From assembly GCA_021300055.1 (NCBI GenBank), contig JAJTHU010000049.1:1-14714 (forward strand): a stretch of 14,714 nucleotides of DNA. Direction: 5' to 3'. This document shows positions 1-6,755 of the stretch, piece by piece (position 1 is the first letter of the stretch; each line of letters begins with the position of its first letter). A program made the translations under genes and the position numbers. The stretch is from Nitrosomonadaceae bacterium. Lineage in GTDB: Bacteria; Pseudomonadota; Gammaproteobacteria; Burkholderiales; Usitatibacteraceae. The notes under the pieces are model-generated. The model was given only the letters and a program-made list of their open reading frames with translations, did not search any database and was not told the DNA's origin.

Positions 1-697
1 CAAAGAACTCGGCTGGATTCTCGCTCGCATACGGGTCAATCGGTAGTGCGTCTAACGCAGCGCCACCTTTGGCGTGCGACCTTGCGTCGGCCGCATCTAC
101 CCGCTGACAAAAGTCTAGGTACGCTTTCTGGAACTCTTGTTGCCACTCGCGTGACGACATGCCTTTGTGCAAAACCGGGAACCCATTAGCGTCGCCGTTC
201 AGCATGTCTAACTTATGCGCAAATTCGTGAATAACGACGTTGAAACCATCAATCGCTTCATCGGTTCCCGTGCGCGCAACGTCCTCGTATGACAGGATCA
301 CTGGGCCGCCCAGCCAAGCTTCGCCCGCTAGCGGATCGCGCGTCGTATGGACGATGCCAATCTCATCGACCACCTCACGCTCAGGGACGAATTGCGCCGG
401 ATAGACAATCACGTCAGACCAGCCGTCGTAAGCGTCTAATCCCAACTCGAGAACTAGGATGCACGCTTGCGCTGCAATTTCGACGCGCATGCGCGGCGTG
501 AGTGAAAGGTCGCCGACCGCAATAAGTTGCTTGCGCCCCAGAAAATCAGACGCGATTAAACGTAAGCGGCGGTTCTCCTCGGCACTAAGCCCCCGCATGA
601 AGCCGTAGCGCTGAGTCGCTTGTTGCCAGAGGTGCTCATTGATTAGTTCTACTGGCCTTTGTCGCCGCGTTAGGAGTTGCTTCAGAAACCGCATCAT
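1..697 (-). CDS. mtfA: MtfA-type zinc metallopeptidase (M90), C-terminus cut by the window edge
   Basis: The frame reads on the minus strand from ATG at 697 and is still open at base 1, giving 232 residues of a protein that is usually about 265 long. The zinc-peptidase signature HEFAH lies at residues 157-161, followed by LDMLNG and NGFPVL, as in the MtfA family. A downstream ENPAEFF stretch (residues 226-232) probably carries the third zinc ligand, a glutamate. In Escherichia coli, MtfA is a cytosolic peptidase that also binds the glucose repressor Mlc; whether that holds here is unknown. The start overlaps the stop of the DUF72 gene as ATGA, which favours 697 over the adjacent ATG at 694 and suggests translational coupling. 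Family assignment is firm; the substrate is not known. Confidence 0.9.
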   Translation of the reverse strand, partial: MMRFLKQLLTRRQRPVELINEHLWQQATQRYGFMRGLSAEENRRLRLIASDFLGRKQLIAVGDLSLTPRMRVEIAAQACILVLELGLDAYDGWSDVIVYPAQFVPEREVVDEIGIVHTTRDPLAGEAWLGGPVILSYEDVARTGTDEAIDGFNVVIHEFAHKLDMLNGDANGFPVLHKGMSSREWQQEFQKAYLDFCQRVDAADARSHAKGGAALDALPIDPYASENPAEFF

Positions 698-1767
698 GAC
701 GCTTGGGTTTTGTCGTTTTTCGGATTTGGCGGCCCGGTGCGATATGCGACGACTAGCTCGGCAAGTCGCTCGACAGATAGTGGTGCGGAACCTTCGGCTT
801 TGTTGTTGATGGTTACGAAGCTTGGCTTGCCGGCCGACGCTGCGGCAACGATTGCTGAAGCGATAGCCTCGCGGCTGGGGATGTCCTCATCCACGATTTT
901 GTCGAAAGGGTAGTAGCGGCTTTTCGCGTCCTCGTAACGGAATCCGGCGTGCAGTGACCAGCGACAAACCAACGCTGTGTCGTTGTGGTGCGTGCGCATC
1001 ATGGCAATTTGTTCGGCTGGCGACGGCATCCGCGCATGGCTCGCGATACAAAACATCGCGTTGGTCGCGCTGAGGCACTTGAAAAAACGATCTGTAAGCA
1101 ACTCCGGGTCGCGAACCTCGACGGCGTAATGAATCCCAAGTGGAAGGACATTTAGAAAACGGTAGAGGCGATTGATAAACGGGTCAGGGTTACTCGTGTG
1201 CCGTTTACCTTGCGGCGGAAACTGAAAAACCAAGGGGCCACTTTTAGTGAGCAAGCCATTGGTGCAAGGCGCAATGAACTCATTCACTGCGTACTCAGCA
1301 TCAAGATAAAACGGGCTGTCGCTGAATTTGCCATCGTCGTCACGCAGGTAGCTCGATGTGATGGCCATTGGTGCTTTAGTGACGAAACGGAAATGCTCCG
1401 GTACTTGAGCAGCATAGTCAGCAAAGTCCTTCTCGGACAGGGGCGCATAAAACGTCCGGTCAATACTTACTGTACGCAGCAGCGGATGCTGCGCGTAGGC
1501 GCCCAGGCCATGGCGTGCAAGTTTGGACTCTGTGTACACGCCGTCATAGACGAGACCCGCCCAACCGGGGAAAGACCAAGACGATGTACCAAGGTACACC
1601 TGCGGCGGTAACGCGTCTGCAATGCGCGCCGCATTCGCGCTGGGTGTTGCAGCCGCGACCCGCCCCGATCGCCCGCCCTTTTCGGGCGTTTTGTTGCTCG
1701 CAGGCGCCGAGACCGGAAAACCGAACAGATCAGTGTCGCCGTTTGACGGAGGAGCTGTCATCACCAT
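694..1767 (-). CDS. DUF72 (YecE-like) family protein
   Basis: This 357-residue protein matches the DUF72/YecE family. The core begins near residue 57 with YLGTSSWSFPGW, continues with RTVSIDRTFYAPL and FRFVTKAP, and later has GPLVFQFPP and a YAVEVRDPEL strand. These proteins are predicted TIM-barrel-like and cytosolic, and their biochemical role is not established. The first 55 or so residues are a low-complexity extension rich in Ala, Pro and Ser, so the true start could be internal, but I see no better in-frame ATG. No clear Shine-Dalgarno sequence precedes 1767; an ATG two codons in, at 1761, is an equal candidate. The gene is divergent from the amidohydrolase and overlaps the downstream mtfA by 4 bp, so the two probably form an operon. 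Confidence 0.9.
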   Translation of the reverse strand: MVMTAPPSNGDTDLFGFPVSAPASNKTPEKGGRSGRVAAATPSANAARIADALPPQVYLGTSSWSFPGWAGLVYDGVYTESKLARHGLGAYAQHPLLRTVSIDRTFYAPLSEKDFADYAAQVPEHFRFVTKAPMAITSSYLRDDDGKFSDSPFYLDAEYAVNEFIAPCTNGLLTKSGPLVFQFPPQGKRHTSNPDPFINRLYRFLNVLPLGIHYAVEVRDPELLTDRFFKCLSATNAMFCIASHARMPSPAEQIAMMRTHHNDTALVCRWSLHAGFRYEDAKSRYYPFDKIVDEDIPSREAIASAIVAAASAGKPSFVTINNKAEGSAPLSVERLAELVVAYRTGPPNPKNDKTQAS

Positions 1768-1820
1768 AATTGTCGAAACCGCTAAGATGACGATTATTGC
1801 AAACTCACGCTCAACACTCG

Positions 1821-3587
1821 ATGATCATTTCTTCTGTGCGCCGCCCCGCCTCGCTCTGCCCTGACTCATGTTGGCGCTGGTTGTTGGTGGTATTGAGTTT
1901 TCTGGCCGCATTCGCACCGCCGTCGTCAGCGCACCCACATCATCGTCTGGTGACGTCTACCGAATCCGGTGTCATTCTCCGCGGCACGGTGGTGACGATG
2001 AATACCTCGGGTGATGTCATCACCGATGGATTCGTTTGGGTCAAGTCGGGCGTCATCGTCGGCGTCGCGAACAGCTTGGAGGGGCTCGAGGCGCTGCGTG
2101 CTGTACGTAGCGACACGACCATTAGTGCCGATGATCTGCGCAACACGCCGCAGATCGATACGCAAGGGCTGATTTACCCAGGATTGATTGATTTGCATAA
2201 TCATCCCGAGTACGCGATCTACCCGCTTTTGCCGATCCGACGGGCATACAAAGACAGATACGAATGGCGCTTCTACGATGATGATTACGCCAAGCGCATC
2301 ACGCACCTCAACACCTTGCTCACACAGCCCGCTTACTTCGGGCTGGCAGCTGAAGTAGGGCGGTATGGTGAGTACATGGCCGTCGCCGGGGGTACCACGA
2401 CGCTGCAGGGTGCTCGCGTCTCTCAAGCCTATGCGAAGCAAGAGTGCCTCGCGCGCAATATCGAGACTTCTCCGGTGACAGCGCGCCCAGGATTTACCCG
2501 TGTCGATATTGGGCGTGATCTTGAAGAGTGGCGGCGCATCGCGGACGAACGCTCACGTGGGACGCTGGTTGTCCACCTCGCGGAAGGCGTCGGGCCCCGT
2601 ATGGCCGCCGAGTTTGAGGCGATTAAGCGTAGCGGGTTGCTCGGCCCAGAACTCGTGGTCGTACACGGGATCGCATTGACGCCCGCCCAATTTCAGGAAA
2701 TGGCGAAGGTTGGCGCAAAGCTCGTCTGGTCGCCGCTTTCCAACTTCTTGCTGTACGGACAAACCGCAGACATTCGCGCCGCCCACGCCGCTGGGGTGGC
2801 GATTTCGTTGGCGCCGGACTGGGCGCCATCGGGCTCGAAGTCCAGTCTGGGTGAGCTGAAGGTCGCCGACCTTGTGAATCTTCACGCCTTAGGAAACTTG
2901 TTTTCGGATCGTGACTTGGTCGCGATGGTGACCTCGCGCCCGGCTGCGGCTCTCGGCTGGCAAGATCGGCTCGGACAGGTTGCGACCGGTTACCTCGCTG
3001 ACTTGATTGTGGTCGAGCGCGTCGCCGAGGATCCCTATCGCAACCTCATCTCGGCGCAACCGAGGCACTTGCGTTTGACTATGGTACGTGGCGAGGCGGT
3101 CTTCGGGGAGGCCGAGTTGATGTCGAAACTGCGCGCGCAGGAAGAGCTCGAGGGCATCCCCTTGGCGGCTAGCGCCAAACCGTCCGTAGCGGGGAAGTCA
3201 GCGTCCAGTGCACGTCGGCACGTATTGGCGCCCAACTGTGCGGGTTCCGAATTGCCGAGTATGCGATTCGCAGACGTGGCGCAACGCCTTCAGCGGGGAC
3301 TCGATCTGGATGCCGCCCTGCTGGCCAAGAGCATCTCCCAAGAGCAATTTGTACGCGACATGTCGATTTGCAGCGTTGCGGGTGCCGTGCCGAGCGCCGA
3401 AAGCGTTCGCAAATTGCTGCGTTGCCGATTTGGACTGCCGTTTGAGCGCACCATGCTCAACCCGCTGACCGTCGAAGGTGATGCGACATATTGGCGACGG
3501 CTGACCGCCAATCCAAACCTGCCCAGCTATCTGAAGCCGCTCCCGAGGTACGCAGGTGCGACCGTCAAGGCGCCAAGCGCTCGATGA
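1821..3587 (+). CDS. Secreted metal-dependent amidohydrolase with C-terminal extension
   Basis: The protein is 588 residues from ATG 1821; a TTG at 1797 would add eight residues, and neither start has a strong ribosome site. An N-terminal signal peptide is evident: hydrophobic segment at about residues 19-32, likely cleavage after SSA at 37, so the enzyme should act in the periplasm or outside. The amidohydrolase metal site is visible: HNH at 126-128, H252 in VHLAEG, H282 in VVHG, and D333 in APDWAPSG. SPLSN at 304-308 and GGTTTLQG at 190-197 also fit the ATZ/TRZ-like, cytosine-deaminase-like branch. The C-terminal 150 or so residues (from about 435) lie outside the amidohydrolase fold and I do not recognise them. 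The substrate cannot be told; hydrolysis of a C-N or C-Cl bond on a ring or guanidine compound is typical of the family. The stop overlaps pdxH tail to tail by 23 bp. Confidence 0.85.
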   Translation: MIISSVRRPASLCPDSCWRWLLVVLSFLAAFAPPSSAHPHHRLVTSTESGVILRGTVVTMNTSGDVITDGFVWVKSGVIVGVANSLEGLEALRAVRSDTTISADDLRNTPQIDTQGLIYPGLIDLHNHPEYAIYPLLPIRRAYKDRYEWRFYDDDYAKRITHLNTLLTQPAYFGLAAEVGRYGEYMAVAGGTTTLQGARVSQAYAKQECLARNIETSPVTARPGFTRVDIGRDLEEWRRIADERSRGTLVVHLAEGVGPRMAAEFEAIKRSGLLGPELVVVHGIALTPAQFQEMAKVGAKLVWSPLSNFLLYGQTADIRAAHAAGVAISLAPDWAPSGSKSSLGELKVADLVNLHALGNLFSDRDLVAMVTSRPAAALGWQDRLGQVATGYLADLIVVERVAEDPYRNLISAQPRHLRLTMVRGEAVFGEAELMSKLRAQEELEGIPLAASAKPSVAGKSASSARRHVLAPNCAGSELPSMRFADVAQRLQRGLDLDAALLAKSISQEQFVRDMSICSVAGAVPSAESVRKLLRCRFGLPFERTMLNPLTVEGDATYWRRLTANPNLPSYLKPLPRYAGATVKAPSAR

Positions 3588-4197
3588 CCCATCCCGAAGA
3601 GGTTGCACGGTATTGAATGCGATCGTGTAACCGAGACGGGCGTCCCTGCCAAAATTCCAATCGATCCGGCGCCAGCCGATAGCCGCCCCAATGCGGCGGG
3701 CGCACTGGAGCGTCACCGTATTGCTTGCCGAACTCCTCTACTCGACGCTCCAGTTCTTCGCGCGATGCGAGTACGCGGCTTTGGGGCGACGCCCATGCAC
3801 CGATGCGGCTGCCCAGCGGCCTGACGCTGTAGTACGCATCTGATTCACTTGGTTCGACCTTGCTTACACGGCCCTCCAACCTAATCTGACGCTCAAGCTC
3901 GGGCCAGAAAAACAGCAACGCAGCAAACGGGTTTTGTGCGAGCTCTCCTCCCTTGCGGCTTTGGTAGTTGGTGTAAAAGGTGAAGCCGCGATCGTCAAAA
4001 TCTTTGATGAGTACCACGCGCGCTGCGGGTCGACCATCACCGCTGACCGTCGCGAGAGTCATGGCATTAGGCTCGGCAACTTCAGCCTGCATCGCTTCGC
4101 CGAACCAGCGTTCAAACTGCTTGAACGGTGAAGCGTCTACATCTGATTCGCTAAGAGATGCGCGTTTGTAGTCGGTGCGGAGGTCTGCCAGCTTCAT
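3565..4197 (-). CDS. pdxH: Pyridoxamine 5'-phosphate oxidase
   Basis: PdxH oxidises pyridoxine or pyridoxamine 5'-phosphate to pyridoxal 5'-phosphate with FMN and oxygen, the last step of PLP synthesis and salvage in the cytosol. The 210 residues match the family length (about 218 in E. coli). Visible landmarks are NAMTLATV, the FMN-binding ARVVLIKDFDDRGFTFYTNY stretch followed by SRKGGEL, then RQIRLEGRV, and the C-terminal signature WQGRPSRLHDR. The ATG at 4197 overlaps the stop of the NUDIX gene as ATGA, and an AAGAG Shine-Dalgarno sequence sits about 10 bases upstream inside that gene, so translation is probably coupled. The C-terminus overlaps the convergent amidohydrolase by 23 bp. Nothing looks degraded. 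Confidence 0.97.
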   Translation of the reverse strand: MKLADLRTDYKRASLSESDVDASPFKQFERWFGEAMQAEVAEPNAMTLATVSGDGRPAARVVLIKDFDDRGFTFYTNYQSRKGGELAQNPFAALLFFWPELERQIRLEGRVSKVEPSESDAYYSVRPLGSRIGAWASPQSRVLASREELERRVEEFGKQYGDAPVRPPHWGGYRLAPDRLEFWQGRPSRLHDRIQYRATSSGWVIERLAP

Positions 4198-4766
4198 GTC
4201 GAGTACTCTTGGTTAAACGCTTTGCGCGCCATTCTTCCGATTCCGGAGTGTGGCTCTCGCGCCGCCAATTCTGCCAGCGAAACCCACCGAAACCCTAGTG
4301 CTTCATCGGACAGCGCCACGTCACTTCTGGTGGCGCGCGTCAGGAAGCGGAGGTCGTAATGAATGTGGGCGGGTTCGTGTACGCCGGCCTTGTCTCGCGC
4401 CGGAATAGGGTGGGCGTCGACGTCAAAGAGCACGGGCAGGGTAACACTGTGCGAATCCATGCCGGTCTCTTCGTGCAGTTCGCGCAGCGCAGCGGCGGCA
4501 ATGCTCGCGTCCGATGCATCGATGTGGCCGCCGGGTTGTAGCCATTTATCGAGAGCCGCATGATGCAGCAACAGGGCCGATTGGGCTGCATGGTCGAGTA
4601 CAAAAATCGATGCAGTGAGGTGGCCGGCTTGCTGCCCGCGCGACCAAAAGCTATCTGTGTTGTGCCGCACAAAACTCAGAGTGCTTTCGATGTGCTGCGC
4701 CTCAAAAGTGTCGGCGGGCGCGACACTTGAGAGCATTTCGAGGATTTCGTGGGGTGGCTGCAACAT
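4194..4766 (-). CDS. NUDIX hydrolase
   Basis: A 190-residue NUDIX-fold protein that would hydrolyse a nucleoside diphosphate linked to some moiety X. The NUDIX box is at residues 79-103: GGHID, then ALRELHEETGM containing the metal-binding glutamates. Compared with the standard GX5EX7REUXEEXGU pattern, the first glutamate position holds Asp and there is one extra residue before REL. I have seen this in a subgroup whose box starts GGH-D and it need not mean loss of activity. The first 45 residues are helical and outside the fold. The gene is first of a two-gene unit with pdxH (4-bp ATGA overlap). No good Shine-Dalgarno precedes 4766. The substrate is unknown; the pdxH linkage alone does not show a role in vitamin B6 metabolism. 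Confidence 0.88.
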   Translation of the reverse strand: MLQPPHEILEMLSSVAPADTFEAQHIESTLSFVRHNTDSFWSRGQQAGHLTASIFVLDHAAQSALLLHHAALDKWLQPGGHIDASDASIAAAALRELHEETGMDSHSVTLPVLFDVDAHPIPARDKAGVHEPAHIHYDLRFLTRATRSDVALSDEALGFRWVSLAELAAREPHSGIGRMARKAFNQEYST

Positions 4767-4858
4767 GTCGTTTGAGGTAGATTTCTATAGCGAAAATGAG
4801 GGAATCGTCGCGTTGCCGTGTCTTGAAAACGATGCGTGTTTTGTCGGCGAATTTGGCG

Positions 4859-4873
4859 TTTTCCCTATGAGGA
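4859..4873. promoter_or_regulatory. CCCTATGA motif, copy 1
   Basis: TTTTCCCTATGAGGA. It shares CCCTATGA and the preceding T-run with two further copies at 4937-4951 and 5044-5060. Here the right arm is GAGGA instead of GAAAA, so the dyad is weaker, though TTCC/GGAA around CTATGA is symmetric. It lies in the intergenic region between the divergent NUDIX and SWIB genes. It may be a regulator binding site; this is inferred from repetition only. Confidence 0.4.
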
Positions 4874-4936
4874 ATGATACTCCGCGACCTCGTTTCAGAA
4901 CGACGCGCAACATGCCGAAGTGACGCGATTTAGCGA

Positions 4937-4951
4937 TTTCCCCTATGAAAA
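4937..4951. promoter_or_regulatory. CCCTATGA motif, copy 2
   Basis: TTTCCCCTATGAAAA. It has the same centre as the other copies and a right arm GAAAA; the left arm TTTCC has one mismatch from a perfect dyad. Its centre lies 78 bp after copy 1 and 108 bp before copy 3. It sits just upstream of the proposed -35 of the SWIB gene, a position suited to an activator or an upstream repressor site. Confidence 0.4.
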
Positions 4952-4987
4952 GCACGTTGCACGGACGCAAAAAAACTCACTCAGCTA

Positions 4988-5018
4988 TTGCACACAGAGG
5001 AAAAGAATGCGTTATATT
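4988..5018 (+). promoter_or_regulatory. Candidate sigma70 promoter of the SWIB/histone-like gene
   Basis: TTGCAC at 4988-4993 resembles a -35 box. TTATAT (5012-5017) or TATATT (5013-5018) resembles a -10 box at 18 or 19 bp spacing, slightly long. Transcription would start near 5025, leaving a leader of about 125 nt that contains dyad copy 3. Other TTGCAC hexamers occur at 4957 and 5116 without a good -10 partner. This rests on sequence resemblance only. Confidence 0.4.
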
Positions 5019-5043
5019 CCGCTCGTGGTCGCTGCATGCAGTG

Positions 5044-5060
5044 TTTTTCCCTATGAAAAA
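5044..5060. promoter_or_regulatory. CCCTATGA motif, copy 3 (perfect dyad)
   Basis: TTTTTCCCTATGAAAAA is a perfect inverted repeat of 6-bp arms (TTTTTC/GAAAAA) around CCTAT. It is the best copy of the motif and lies about 25 bp downstream of the proposed -10 of the SWIB gene, within its untranslated leader. A protein bound there would block transcription; the same sequence in RNA would form only a weak A-U hairpin. Confidence 0.45.
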
Positions 5061-5148
5061 CCACTACTCGTCATAGTGCATCTGCTACCAGCAACCGCTT
5101 TTTTATCGGACAACGTTGCACTACTGAACTAACCACTGGAGAAGCTAC

Positions 5149-5586
5149 ATGGCCGCAAAGAAACCAGCCGCAAAAAAAGCAGCAAAGAAGCCAGCAGCAA
5201 AGAAACCCGCAGCAAAGAAACCCGCAGCAAAGAAGCCAGCTGCTAAGAAGCCAGCAGCCAAGAAGCCAGCTGCTAAGAAGCCAGCAGCCAAGAAGCCAGC
5301 AGCAAAAAAAGCCGCTAAGAAGCCAGCTGCCAAGCGCAAGCCAAATGCTGCATTCATGAAGCCTATGACGCCGTCTGGCGTGCTCGCCGCAGTTGTCGGC
5401 GCAGCCGCAATGCCGCGTACCGAAGTCACCAAGAAGCTCTGGGACTACATCAAGAAGAACAAACTTCAAGATGCGGTCAACAAGCGCATGATCAACGCCG
5501 ATGAAAAACTGAAGGCAGTCTTCGGTGGCAAGAAGGTTGTTTCGATGTTCGAAATGACCAAGCTTGTCGCAGGACACCTGAAGTAA
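5149..5586 (+). CDS. Histone-H1-like lysine-rich tail fused to a SWIB/MDM2 domain
   Basis: The 145-residue protein has two parts. Residues 2-65 are a basic tail of ten AAKKP units plus two AAKK and one AAKRKP, the pattern of bacterial histone-H1-like proteins that bind DNA by charge. Residues 69-145 form a SWIB domain: MTPSGVLAAVVG, TEVTKKLWDYIKKNKLQD, then INADEKLKAVFG and FEMTKLVAGHL. SWIB domains are mostly known from eukaryotic chromatin remodellers and chlamydiae, and similar short fusions occur in Burkholderiales. A role in nucleoid structure is inferred. GGAGAAG at 5138-5144, four bases before the ATG, fixes the start. The gene stands alone, with its own candidate promoter and terminator. 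The AAKKP tail is built from 15-bp repeats and so should vary in length between strains. Confidence 0.93.
   Translation: MAAKKPAAKKAAKKPAAKKPAAKKPAAKKPAAKKPAAKKPAAKKPAAKKPAAKKAAKKPAAKRKPNAAFMKPMTPSGVLAAVVGAAAMPRTEVTKKLWDYIKKNKLQDAVNKRMINADEKLKAVFGGKKVVSMFEMTKLVAGHLK
5152..5343 (+). repeat. 15-bp coding tandem repeat (AAKKP units)
   Basis: In-frame repeat with a 15-bp period encoding the basic tail. Within it, 5239-5268 and 5269-5298 are perfect 30-bp copies, each made of a GCTGCT-type and a GCAGCC-type unit. The 15-bp units at 5194-5208 and 5209-5223 are also identical. Identity at synonymous positions points to recent slippage or unequal recombination, not only selection on the protein. Confidence 0.9.
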
Positions 5587-5589
5587 TCG

Positions 5590-5603
5590 ACCGTCTCGAC
5601 GGT
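5590..5603 (+). other. Short hairpin just after the SWIB stop codon
   Basis: ACCGTCTCGACGGT can fold into a 5-bp stem with a CTCG loop. It has no T-run, so it is not a terminator by itself. It lies between the stop codon and the terminator and might protect the 3' end of the mRNA. Confidence 0.35.
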
Positions 5604-5610
5604 TTCGCGT

Positions 5611-5644
5611 AAAAGCCGATGTGCGCGAGCGCATCGGCTTTTTT
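5611..5644 (+). terminator. Strong intrinsic terminator of the SWIB gene
   Basis: A stem of about 14 bp (one T-G wobble) is closed by a GCGA tetraloop at 5625-5628, a GNRA type. The core is AAGCCGATG pairing with CATCGGCTT and it is followed by a run of T to 5644. It begins 24 bases after the stop codon. The A-run on the left and T-run on the right would allow some termination in either direction. Confidence 0.9.
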
Positions 5645-5724
5645 CATTGGTGTTAGCGCTGCAGCCGCCACCTCCCACCTTACCGGCACAACTCCGAGTG
5701 CCTCCTCACCCCTGAGAACCACAA

Positions 5725-6726
5725 ATGCCTGATAACCGCACTGTCCGGCTGATCGCTCGGCCGATCGGCGAACCCAAAGCTGCCGACTTCAAGATCGCGA
5801 CCGAACCACTGCCTCCCCTCAACGATGGGCAAGTGCTGATTCGAAACTCTTATCTTTCACTGGATCCCGCGATGCGCGGGTGGATGAACGAAGGCAAGTC
5901 CTACATCGAACCCGTGCGGTTGGGCGACGTGATGCGTGCCGGTGGTGTTGGGGAGGTTGTTGAATCCCGCAACCCAAAGTTTCAAGTCGGGGATTTTGTG
6001 TCGGGAATGGCCGGCGTACAAACCTACTGTGTCAGCGACGGACCTGGGTGGACTAAGGTCGATCCAAACCTTGCGCCGCTGACGACTTATCTCAACGTGC
6101 TCGGCATGCCCGGCATGACCGCCTACTTCGGCCTACTCGAGGTTGGTCAGCCCAAGGCAGGCGAGACGGTCGTCGTTTCTGGAGCGGTCGGTGCCGTTGG
6201 CGCGACGGTGGGGCAAATCGCCAAGATCATGGGGTGTCGAGTGGTCGGCATCGCCGGTGGCGCCGAGAAGTGCCGGATTGCCGTGGAAGAGCTTGGCTTT
6301 GACGCGTGCATCGATTACAAGAACGAAGACGTGCGCGTGGGCCTGAAGCGCGATTGCCCCGATGGCATCGATGTTTACATCGATAACGTCGGTGGCGAGA
6401 TTCTGGACATCGTGCTTACTCGCATCCGCATGAAAGCGCGCATCGTGATTTGCGGCGCCATTTCGCAGTACAACAATACTGCGCCCATCAAAGGGCCGTC
6501 CAACTATCTCTCGCTGCTGGTCAACCGAGCGCGCATGGAGGGTATCGTTGTTTTTGACTGGGCGCCGCGCTACAAGGAAGCCGCGATCGCCATGGGCGCT
6601 TGGTTGCGCGAGGGCAGGCTCAAGTCAAAGGAGCACGTTGAAGAGGGGATCGATCGTTTTCCCGAAGTACTGATGAAACTCTTTCGCGGCGAGAACTTCG
6701 GCAAGCTCGTGCTCAAGGTCGGCTAG
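5725..6726 (+). CDS. NADP-dependent medium-chain oxidoreductase (PTGR/CurA-like)
   Basis: The 333-residue protein belongs to the zinc-free medium-chain dehydrogenase/reductase branch that includes leukotriene B4 12-hydroxydehydrogenase and bacterial CurA (YncB). These enzymes reduce the double bond of alpha,beta-unsaturated ketones or aldehydes with NADPH. Seen here: SYLSLDPAMRGWM (42-54), GMPGMTAYFGLLEVG (127-141), the dinucleotide motif SGAVGAVG (152-159), then VVGIAGGAEKC (173-183), whose Lys is expected to contact the NADP phosphate, and VYIDNVGGEILD. No structural-zinc cysteine cluster is present, as expected. The start has only a weak GAGA ribosome site. It follows the SWIB terminator by 80 bp and so needs its own promoter, which I could not identify. 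It converges on rhlE with 29 bp between stops. Confidence 0.92.
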   Translation: MPDNRTVRLIARPIGEPKAADFKIATEPLPPLNDGQVLIRNSYLSLDPAMRGWMNEGKSYIEPVRLGDVMRAGGVGEVVESRNPKFQVGDFVSGMAGVQTYCVSDGPGWTKVDPNLAPLTTYLNVLGMPGMTAYFGLLEVGQPKAGETVVVSGAVGAVGATVGQIAKIMGCRVVGIAGGAEKCRIAVEELGFDACIDYKNEDVRVGLKRDCPDGIDVYIDNVGGEILDIVLTRIRMKARIVICGAISQYNNTAPIKGPSNYLSLLVNRARMEGIVVFDWAPRYKEAAIAMGAWLREGRLKSKEHVEEGIDRFPEVLMKLFRGENFGKLVLKVG

Positions 6727-6755
6727 CCGCGCCGTAGGCACAGCCCACCCAGTTG

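Noticed and set aside
1926..2441. A 171-residue minus-strand open frame
   Set aside because: Antisense to the amidohydrolase metal-site region; no motif or ribosome site seen.
3198..3716. A 172-residue minus-strand open frame
   Set aside because: It overlaps the end of the amidohydrolase and of pdxH in another frame and has no family features; a codon-bias shadow.
4867..5077. Short peptides starting at the ATG inside each CCCTATGA copy
   Set aside because: The three ATGs share a frame, but the first reading stops at 4923 and the second, of 44 codons, has no ribosome site and no protein-like composition. A DNA-level motif explains the repetition better.
5152..5343. Repeat array as a possible CRISPR
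   Set aside because: The units are contiguous 15-bp coding repeats with no spacers.
5071..5634. Minus-strand frames rich in Cys/Trp/Leu or in Gly/Phe/Ala repeats opposite the SWIB gene
   Set aside because: They are antisense readings of the 15-bp AAKKP repeat; the repeat keeps all frames open. The plus frame has a ribosome site, a known domain and a terminator.
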